A stretch of 8,670 nt of DNA from DAOVQB01 sp023128935 (GTDB taxonomy: Bacteria > Eisenbacteria > RBG-16-71-46 > CAIMUX01 > WJJG01), in contig DAOVQB010000196.1 in assembly GCA_030628905.1 (NCBI GenBank), positions 1 through 8,670 of the forward strand, read 5' to 3'. Shown in pieces: positions 1 through 5,760 of the stretch (position 1 is its first letter; the number at the start of each line of letters is the position of its first letter). The notes under the pieces were generated by a model. It was not told where the DNA came from. It ran no database searches and worked only from the letters and a program-made list of their open reading frames with translations. A program made the translations under genes and the position numbers.

Positions 1-1949
1 CCATCGGCGCTGATCTGGAAGAGGGCTCCGGAATTCTCATACCCGACGCTGGCGTTGTAGTCGGTGACAATGTACCCGCCACCCACATCGGGGCAGATGT
101 CAAAGGGTTCAGACAGGTCGGGATCCGCAAAGAATCCTGTTAGTTCCTTTGTCACCAGATCGAAGTGGTGGATTATCGCTGGCGGGTTCTCGTACGGGGG
201 GGGGAGCTTGGGATCGGCAATCAGCAGATTGCCGTCATGCGCCAGGCATATCCCGGTGGCCCGGCCGAGGGCAGCATTCTGGCAGATCACACCTGGGTCA
301 GGGTTCGCGGGATCGGGATTGAGGCGCACGATACTGCCCTCGCCGAACGAACGGTCGAGCACATAGATCATGCGGTCGGCCCCGAAGGTTGCGTCGGTAG
401 GGTGAGGAAGGACCGTCTGACTGCCGCACTGGAAGAGAGTTGCGGTCTCATACCCTCCAGGCGTCATGTAGAAGATGCGCGGAGCCTCACCCGTAGGGCC
501 CGCATCCACGAAAACCGTGTCGCAGACGACTGTAACGGCGTTAACCGTCATATCGGCGGTCTTGGTCATCTCCACCTGCTCGCCGCTCAGGTGGGCGGTG
601 ACTTCGAGAACTTGGTTGTCCTCCGCAAAGTCGGGCACGCGAGCCTTGACGCAGAGCGTGTCGCCACTCTGAGGCTCGATCTCAGAGGTCCAGCGCAGGA
701 TATTGTTCTCAGGATCGAAGCCGATGGTCCCGCTCGCGCATGTCGCCGTCCCCACCAGGCAGGCCACCTGATCGAACTCGATCTCGAGTGTGAACGGGCC
801 CGTGGAGCTGAGTCCCGCATTGGACAGCATGAAGGCGTAATTCAGGGGCCCCCCAGGCTTCACTCCGGATTGAGTGGGATCTCCGACCAGGAAGCGGCTG
901 TCATCTATGTCCGGCCCATCGTAGAGTTCGATCGCACTGAGTTCCCGGAACGCCGAACTCTGGAATGTTTGAAGGAGCTCTCCCGAATCGGGATCGATCC
1001 GCAAGAGCGCGCCCTCGGCAACCGTATGGCCTGTAGGGTTCGCGCTCACATCCATCACCACGACGCTGCCATCGGGCATCATGATCAGGTCACTTGGGTC
1101 ACGGAACTCCTCAACCGTCAGGGTGTCGATAACCTCGTAACTTTCCAGGGAAACCTTCAGGATCGCTCCTCCGCCCGGATACATGCCCGGAGCAAAGAAG
1201 TTCGCGTCGGCAATCAGCAGTGTCGTGGAATCGACCAGTGCCATCCCAGCAGGTTTGATCATGAAGCCGAGCGCCATTAGCGGCTCAATCGTCCGCTGAT
1301 CCGGATCAATACGGTAGATGCATCCCTCGCGCGGCCCTTCCGGGGTCAGCCGGCCGGTGGGATCCAGCACCAACAGAGTGCCGGTCGGCTCCAAAGCGAG
1401 CTGCTTTGCAGAGTCGAAGTAAGGGCCTGTGGTCACCATAGTGATGATCTCGGTCTCCAGATCCAGGTGGAAGACTGCGCCCGCGTAGCCCTCGGCAAGT
1501 GGATCCGCGAGCCGATCGAGGATGTAGTAGCCACCGGCCCCATCCCAGATGATGTCGGAGACCTCCTTGAAGAAGGGATACTCTATCCGTTCCGGGTCCG
1601 CACCCTCGCCTAGGTAGGGGTTCACGAGAAAAAGCCCGCCGTTCTCGAAACCCTCCCGCCCCAGATCCGCCACATAGATGCGTTTCATGGGGCCCCAGGC
1701 AATCCCGACCGGCCGATCAAAGACCGTCGGGGTCACGATGAGTGAATCCGTGTCCCCCTCCAAGGAAACCGTTCGGACCAGCGGGTCGGTTTCGTCGGCT
1801 GTCCAATCGATGACTAGGATATCTCCAGGCCGGGGAACGACAGCTAGACCATCATCGGGCATGCACAGAGCCAATCCGATCAGGAGAAAAACGCCCGGTA
1901 CCAGACAGAACCGACGGCAAATCCCATGAAGCTGCTGATTATCTTTCAC
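1..1949 (-). CDS. Secreted beta-propeller (NHL/YVTN-like) protein with DUF11-like insert, 3'-partial
   Basis: About 649 codons are open from a GTG at 1949 to the window edge without a stop, so the C-terminus is missing. Residues about 1-36 form a signal peptide: a basic stretch (CRRFC), a hydrophobic core (VFLLIGLALC), then a polar region. Residues about 37-360 repeat a blade pattern with strands such as RIYVADLG, TLLIADANF and SVVVMDV, each followed by RIDPD- or HLDLE-type turns. This is typical of six-bladed NHL/YVTN/SMP-30-like propellers. Residues about 368-468 differ (NYAFMLSNAG ... LRWTSEIEPQSGDTLCVKARV) and resemble a DUF11-type beta-sandwich repeat. Propeller blades resume from about 480 (MIYVLDRS, NLLIADPKL, YIVTDYN). 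The likely role is extracellular or periplasmic binding; no catalytic residues can be assigned. An in-frame ATG at 1985 is an alternative start. I prefer the GTG because it gives a normal-length signal peptide, although AGAGG sits only 1 nt upstream. The gene has its own promoter. Confidence 0.82.
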   Translation of the reverse strand, partial: MKDNQQLHGICRRFCLVPGVFLLIGLALCMPDDGLAVVPRPGDILVIDWTADETDPLVRTVSLEGDTDSLIVTPTVFDRPVGIAWGPMKRIYVADLGREGFENGGLFLVNPYLGEGADPERIEYPFFKEVSDIIWDGAGGYYILDRLADPLAEGYAGAVFHLDLETEIITMVTTGPYFDSAKQLALEPTGTLLVLDPTGRLTPEGPREGCIYRIDPDQRTIEPLMALGFMIKPAGMALVDSTTLLIADANFFAPGMYPGGGAILKVSLESYEVIDTLTVEEFRDPSDLIMMPDGSVVVMDVSANPTGHTVAEGALLRIDPDSGELLQTFQSSAFRELSAIELYDGPDIDDSRFLVGDPTQSGVKPGGPLNYAFMLSNAGLSSTGPFTLEIEFDQVACLVGTATCASGTIGFDPENNILRWTSEIEPQSGDTLCVKARVPDFAEDNQVLEVTAHLSGEQVEMTKTADMTVNAVTVVCDTVFVDAGPTGEAPRIFYMTPGGYETATLFQCGSQTVLPHPTDATFGADRMIYVLDRSFGEGSIVRLNPDPANPDPGVICQNAALGRATGICLAHDGNLLIADPKLPPPYENPPAIIHHFDLVTKELTGFFADPDLSEPFDICPDVGGGYIVTDYNASVGYENSGALFQISAD

Positions 1950-2012
1950 GCCTCTAACCCTGCGTCGTGGCCCACAACCAACCATAGACAGGTTAAAAAA
2001 ACCCCCTGACTA

Positions 2013-2041
2013 ATCATCGGCCGCAGGGGCGTGGGTGTCAA
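2013..2041 (-). promoter_or_regulatory. Sigma70-type promoter for the beta-propeller gene
   Basis: Read on the minus strand, 2041-2036 is a perfect -35 box, TTGACA. After a 17-nt spacer, 2018-2013 is GATGAT, matching four of six positions of the -10 consensus. Transcription would start near 2006, giving a leader of about 57 nt to the GTG at 1949 or about 20 nt to the alternative ATG at 1985. It lies between the HEPN stop and the propeller gene, so the propeller gene need not depend on HEPN transcription. Assigned by eye only. Confidence 0.45.
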
Positions 2042-2095
2042 CCGTGGCGGGAAGGCAACTTACTTAATCTAGTATCGTCCGGGCCCAGACCAATC

Positions 2096-2629
2096 CTATC
2101 TATTAAATGTCTCGCGAGACCGCCGCTGCGGGCGGTTAATGCGGCTGCGTCCGGGATCGGGACGTTCGGGAATGGTTAGTTCGATGGCGGCGGCGTCGAA
2201 TCCGGGAAGGGTTAGCTGACTAAAAATCGCCTTCGCAAACACTTGGGCCCCCTGAAGCATACTCCGGGCGTCCTGGTGAGAAGCGCGATGACCACCATAA
2301 ACCGCGTCCTTAATGTCCTTGGCCTCGCGAATCTTTGTGATCGTGCCGTTCTGAAGCGTACCCTCATCGACGAAGAGCCGCTGCAGGGCGACACACAGCC
2401 CATAGAGATTCGTGTCGCGGTATCCGCGCGAGTTGATGCCCGCGCGGGCGCAACGATACATGGCGAAGTAAGCTTGGGTGGCCACTTCGTCCCAGTTACT
2501 TCCAATATAGCAGGTCCGGGCCCGCTCCAATTCCTCTTTGGCAGTAGCCAACTCTGACGCCACGCGTTCTGCATCTGGCTCTACTTTTTTCAAGCGCCCT
2601 TTGCGCAGGCAATCATCAAATGGGTCCAC
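2096..2629 (-). CDS. Orphan HEPN-domain protein, catalytic His apparently lost
   Basis: This 177-aa protein has a HEPN-type helical core at about residues 20-140. It contains an amphipathic helix (ELATAKEELERARTCY), the typical NWDEVATQAYFAMYRCARAGI segment, the RGYRD turn and a second half with REAKDIKDAVYGG and a DARSMLQGAQVFAKAI helix. HEPN proteins are toxins, RNases or partners of minimal nucleotidyltransferases, and active ones carry R-x(4-6)-H. Here the Arg-rich turn at 68-71 is followed by TNLYGL (73-78), with no His where relatives usually have one, so RNase activity is doubtful. The last 40 residues are Pro- and Arg-rich. The GTG at 2629 is chosen because GAGG lies 7 nt upstream at 2640-2637 and because the longer in-frame extension to 2737 (36 residues, ending GNA) does not look like a HEPN N-terminus. 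No nucleotidyltransferase or antitoxin gene is adjacent in this window. Confidence 0.72.
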   Translation of the reverse strand: MDPFDDCLRKGRLKKVEPDAERVASELATAKEELERARTCYIGSNWDEVATQAYFAMYRCARAGINSRGYRDTNLYGLCVALQRLFVDEGTLQNGTITKIREAKDIKDAVYGGHRASHQDARSMLQGAQVFAKAIFSQLTLPGFDAAAIELTIPERPDPGRSRINRPQRRSRETFNR

Positions 2630-2636
2630 TGCATTA

Positions 2637-2640
2637 CCTC
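2637..2640 (-). promoter_or_regulatory. Ribosome binding site fixing the HEPN start
   Basis: GAGG lies 7 nt upstream of the GTG at 2629. The in-frame upstream start at 2737 has no comparable site, which supports the shorter 177-aa protein. Confidence 0.55.
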
Positions 2641-2766
2641 GGATATTCGTTTCTGTGTGTGGGGGGATCCATTTCCTGTCCACAGCACCGTCTTGGCAAC
2701 ACTCTACACTGCTTACGGCAATGGAACAACGGCTCAACTATCCCCTGCTACATTTTCTGAACACTG

Positions 2767-2786
2767 TTGTATACGATAGTATACAA
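2767..2786. promoter_or_regulatory. Perfect 20-bp inverted repeat, likely repressor operator
   Basis: TTGTATAC-GATA-GTATACAA is a perfect palindrome with 8-bp arms and a 4-nt centre. Each arm contains GTATAC, itself palindromic, so the same element is also a direct repeat of GTATAC (2769 and 2779) spaced exactly 10 bp, one helical turn. TTGTATAC-type half-sites recall operators of GntR-family dimers, but the regulator is not in the window. The repeat overlaps the proposed -10 box of the HEPN promoter, which fits repression. It lies 138 nt upstream of the HEPN start. Confidence 0.55.
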
Positions 2787-2806
2787 TCAATGAAAACCCT
2801 ACACAA
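2778..2806 (-). promoter_or_regulatory. Putative promoter of the HEPN gene
   Basis: On the minus strand, TATACT (2783-2778) matches the -10 consensus at five of six positions. TTGTGT (2806-2801) lies 17 nt upstream as a weak -35 box. The -10 is embedded in the inverted repeat at 2767-2786, so an operator-bound protein would block it. Transcription would start near 2771, leaving a leader of about 140 nt before the GTG. Confidence 0.4.
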
Positions 2807-2845
2807 GCCGTTTTTGCACCTGCGGGCGGTCTCCTCTGCCCCCCC

Positions 2846-4219
2846 CTAAACCCAGCCCAGCAGCAAGCTCGTTAGCCCTAGATAGATCGATAATCCCAGA
2901 ACGTCATTGGTCGTAGTCACGAACGGCCCCGTGGCAAGGGCCGGGTCAATCCCAAGGCGACGTAGCAGCAATGGAACCCCTGAGCCCACAAAGGCTGCAA
3001 ACGCCATCGTGAACGCCAGCGAAATGCCAACGACCACTCCCAGCTTGATCTCCTGCAACCACAGAGTCACGACCAGCCAGAGGACGGCCGCCAGCAGCAG
3101 AGCATTGATCAGACCCACTAGAATTTCCTTCACCAGCCTGTCGCGGGTATTGGCACGATCAATCTCACCAGTCGCAAGTCCCCTGACGATGACGGCCGAG
3201 GACTGCATGCCCACGTTGCCCCCCATCGACGCGATGACCGGCATGAAGAAGGAAATCTCGAGCGCCTGCCTAAGGCTTCCGGTGAAATGGCTGATCACCC
3301 ATGCGGCGAGCACACCGCCGAGCAATCCCAGTACGAGCCAGGGCAGACGGTTGGCACTTACGGAAACCACAGAATCGGCCGGCGATTCATCCTGCAGGCC
3401 ACCAGCCAAGCGCGCGAAATCCTCAGCGGCCTCCTCCTGGTACACATCCAGAATGTCGTCCATGGTGATCTGGCCGATCGGGCACTCCGCCTCGTCCACA
3501 ACGGGGACGACCGCCAGGTCATACTTGCGGACAATCTCGGCCACTTCTTCTTGGTCCATCCCCGCAGGAACCGAGATGACGTCGCCCGTGGCGATCTCGC
3601 CCACCAGCTTGGAAGGATGATTCAGGAGCAGATCCCGCAGAGATAGGCGCCCACTCAGGCGGCCGGCATCATCCACTACAAAGACGTCAGCAATATCGCC
3701 CAACTCCTCATCGGCCTTGCGAAGCCGGTCAATTGCCTGGGCAACGTTTTCCCTCTCCGGGACAGCGACGAACTCGACGGCCATGATGCCGCCCGCCGTG
3801 TCTTCGGGGAATTCGAGGAGCCGGTGAACCTTGCGGGACTCGGCGGGACTGATCTCCTTCAGAACCCGCTGGGCGACATCATCCGGGAGATCCCTGAGCA
3901 GGTCCGTGGCATCATCCGATGGTAGCTCCTCAATGAGATCCGCGATGTCTGCGGACTTCAGGGCCTCAAGCAGCGTCTCCCTGGCACCCTCCTCCATTTC
4001 AGCCAGCGCCTGGGGGCGATCACCTTCTGGGATCAGGCCAAAGGTGTAGGAACGGTTCTTTTCGTCAAGATGCTCCAGCGCATCGGCGAGGTCCGCCGGG
4101 TGAAGACGGGCCAACAGGGTGCGAATCAGTGCATCGTTACGCGTCTCGATTAAGACCAGGAGATCGTCGTGAAACGCCGGATCGAAATCCAGTCTCACTC
4201 CTCCAGGAACCGGTTTCAC
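2846..4219 (-). CDS. mgtE: Magnesium transporter MgtE
   Basis: This 457-aa inner-membrane Mg2+ channel is full length for the family (about 450 aa). Residues about 20-135 are the Mg2+-sensing N domain of short acidic helices (HPADLADALEHL, ELPSDDATDLLRDLP). The linking motif FPEDTAGGIM is at 137-146. Two CBS domains follow at about 147-205 and 206-265, with VVDDAGRLSGRLSLRDLL and VVDEAECPIGQITMDDIL. Five membrane helices lie between about 292 and 456. Pore signatures are visible: PVIASMGGNVGMQSS (327-341), VRGLATGEI (345-353), GIDPA (423-427) and TTTNDVLG (435-442), where Asp439 corresponds to the pore metal-binding Asp of the family. The GTG start at 4219 has GGGAGG 10 nt upstream; an internal GTG at residue 8 is less favoured. 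It follows the cytochrome gene by 33 nt and is probably cotranscribed with it. The stop adjoins a run of eight C (plus strand), and no T-tailed terminator hairpin is seen after it. Confidence 0.96.
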   Translation of the reverse strand: MKPVPGGVRLDFDPAFHDDLLVLIETRNDALIRTLLARLHPADLADALEHLDEKNRSYTFGLIPEGDRPQALAEMEEGARETLLEALKSADIADLIEELPSDDATDLLRDLPDDVAQRVLKEISPAESRKVHRLLEFPEDTAGGIMAVEFVAVPERENVAQAIDRLRKADEELGDIADVFVVDDAGRLSGRLSLRDLLLNHPSKLVGEIATGDVISVPAGMDQEEVAEIVRKYDLAVVPVVDEAECPIGQITMDDILDVYQEEAAEDFARLAGGLQDESPADSVVSVSANRLPWLVLGLLGGVLAAWVISHFTGSLRQALEISFFMPVIASMGGNVGMQSSAVIVRGLATGEIDRANTRDRLVKEILVGLINALLLAAVLWLVVTLWLQEIKLGVVVGISLAFTMAFAAFVGSGVPLLLRRLGIDPALATGPFVTTTNDVLGLSIYLGLTSLLLGWV

Positions 4220-4252
4220 GGTGGGTGTTCCTCCCGTTTTGAACGCACGTTC

Positions 4253-5662
4253 TCAATGCCGGACTAGTCGCATCGCATCCTTGAAACGCCAGTGGGGGCT
4301 CCACTGCGCTGTGTGGCATTTGCGGCAGGTGGCTTCATTCACCGGCCTGGCACCCGATCCCCGGGCGTGCTCGCTGCCTGGGCCATGACAAGCCTCGCAC
4401 TGGACATTGCGCAGATCGACTCTCCTCCCTTCTGGACCAAATCCTCCGGCGCTGCCAAAGCCGGTAACCCTGCGCTGGAGTTCATCCAGTTTCTCACTGT
4501 TTCCTTGCTGGATCCATCTCGTCCACGCCCCCGCGTGAGGTGTGTGGGTCCAATGGTCATACTGAGCTACGTGGCACTTGCGGCAGGTTTCGCCTCCCAG
4601 GTATGCGGGCCGGTCCTTCCGCGGCTCAGCGGGCTTAGATCCTGATCGGGCCTGCGCATGAGGCCCTCTGCGCTTGAGGCGCATGGCCTCTGACGTCTTT
4701 TCCTCGACCATGGATTCAATCCACGGATCGGAAGGCACCTTTTCATTCAGTTTGTAATTGCGCCCGCCCCAATCGATGATTTCCCCCGCTGGAGAGACGA
4801 TCAGTCTGGTCGTGGCCAAATACTGACCGCGAAGCCCGCAGCGGCTTACGATTACATTCCCAGCGGCCAGCGGCCGATCACTGGCAACCGACGCATGCCC
4901 GCCCAGCACCACGTCCACCCCGGTGAGACTGCGCGCGAACCCCCAGGCCTCCCGGTTGCCCATGCAGGCCATCACGGCTACGAGGTCACATGCCCCGCGG
5001 AGGTCCTCCATGAGCTCCGCCACCGCCTCCGCTGGGTCTTGGAAATCGAACTCAACCCCCTCAGGAGGTCTGACCTCCCCGTACTCCTCAGAACCAATTA
5101 CACCCAACAGGGCTACTTGAACTCCCCCCACGTCCACAACCATGCTCCGGCGTGCGAGGGGCATAAGCCCCGCCCCACCACGTATCCGCAGGTTGGAGCA
5201 AATGACCTCGATCGAACGCCCGGTCATCAGCTCCTGGAACCGCAGCCAGTGGGACAGCTCCAGGACGCCCGGGATCATCGCACGCATCCCCTCGCCTTCC
5301 ATCAGATCCAGCAGGAAGGGGTTGATGATCGAGCCCTTGAGGGAATCGGCTTCAAGGAAATCACCTAGTTCGACAATCAGCAGCGGCGATCCCTTCTCCC
5401 GTAGTGAATCCAGCATGCTGGCCCGCCGGGCCAGCCCGCCCTTGCGGCTGCCCCTTCACCCACTGGCTCTAGTGTAACCCTCAAGGCCTCCCCGCGCGAT
5501 GAACATCACCTCCGCATTCGCCGGGCGCAGTGCCATCGGAGCCTGCCGCGGCTGTCGGCACCCCGAGCCTACACCTGCACCCAGCAGCACGCTGCCCGTG
5601 AGGAGCACTGCTGCTCCACGGGCCAGTTGCATTCGCATCACGCCTCCTTCAATGCCGCCCAT
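4253..5662 (-). CDS. Candidate selenoprotein: 5'-nucleotidase-like metallophosphatase fold fused to c554-like multihaem cytochrome
   Basis: This gene is read as one 469-codon ORF with an in-frame TGA (codon 69). Residues 1-35 look like a lipoprotein signal (LARGAAVLLTGSVLLGAGVGSGC, Cys35), with a weak lipobox. Residues 50-340 follow the calcineurin-like/UshA N-domain: EVMFIARGGLEGY, then SGU-RGSRKGGLARRA where relatives have a CGC loop before GGLARR, VELGDF (Asp101), CSNL and VDVVLGGH (His256). Several metal-site residues are replaced: the D-x-H motif reads GLE, GNHE reads GVLE, and the L-S-H motif reads A-C-M (Cys233). Residues 352-469 resemble cytochrome c554: CRKCH (360-364), CEACHGPGSEH (422-432) and CRKCH (446-450). 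The usual second motif before VTGFG is ELQRR (394-398). The likely location is periplasmic, membrane-anchored, with a redox role; a phosphatase role is doubtful. The ATG at 5662 has GGAGG 7 nt upstream; 5638 is an alternative. It sits 98 nt after lptD and 33 nt before mgtE. A nonsense-mutated gene is the main alternative. Confidence 0.75.
5417..5435 (-). promoter_or_regulatory. Candidate bacterial SECIS stem-loop
   Basis: In the mRNA, GCTGGCCC (5435-5428) pairs perfectly with GGGCCAGC (5424-5417) around the loop GGC (5427-5425). The loop starts 28 nt after the TGA. Known bacterial SECIS elements lie immediately downstream of UGA inside the coding region, with the apical loop about 16-37 nt away and a G among its first two bases. 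This hairpin meets those rules, with GG opening the loop. The hairpin also encodes LARRA of the conserved GGLARRA segment, so part of the pairing could be a by-product of GC-rich coding sequence. An overlapping 12-bp palindrome could compete for its 3' arm. Confidence 0.6.
5456..5458 (-). other. In-frame TGA proposed to encode selenocysteine (Sec69)
   Basis: TGA occupies 5458-5456. Sequence on both sides is in the same frame (starts at 5662 and 5416 differ by a multiple of three), and the protein homology crosses the codon without a gap: EGYTRASG-U-RGSRKGGLARRA. As I recall, family members have CGC followed by GGLARR, so the TGA falls on the second Cys position. TGA is also the ordinary terminator of this gene and of lptD, so recoding must be local. 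Misassembly or a true nonsense mutation remains possible. Confidence 0.65.
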
Positions 5663-5669
5663 TGTCTCT

Positions 5670-5674
5670 CCTCC
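5670..5674 (-). promoter_or_regulatory. Ribosome binding site of the seleno-cytochrome gene
   Basis: GGAGG lies 7 nt upstream of the ATG at 5662. A second purine-rich site, AAGGAGG, lies 4 nt upstream of the ATG at 5638, so translation could also begin there with a shorter signal peptide. By contrast, the internal ATG at 5416, just after the TGA, has no such site (its upstream region is the GC hairpin). This argues against an independent downstream gene. Confidence 0.55.
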
Positions 5675-5760
5675 ACCCAACTGCTTTTCCGCACCTCCCG
5701 CCGGTAGATAAATCGCAATGCCAGCGTTTCTACCACTTGGAGCCACTGATCGCAATCCCC

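Noticed and set aside
165..1280. A 371-codon open frame on the plus strand
   Set aside because: It is antisense to the beta-propeller gene, whose minus-strand frame shows a signal peptide and repeated blades. The plus-strand product is Arg- and His-rich without domain features.
2077..2090. GTCCGGGCCCAGAC near-palindrome between the HEPN and propeller genes
   Set aside because: The arms leave almost no loop and no T run follows, so it is neither a convincing terminator nor a clear operator.
2806..2845. Rho-independent terminator after mgtE
   Set aside because: Only a weak G/C pairing is possible after the stop, and no T tract follows.
4253..5416. A separate 387-aa cytochrome gene starting at the ATG at 5416
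   Set aside because: It would begin within the conserved GGLARRA segment of the phosphatase fold, lacks a signal peptide needed for haem attachment, and has a GC hairpin instead of a ribosome binding site upstream.
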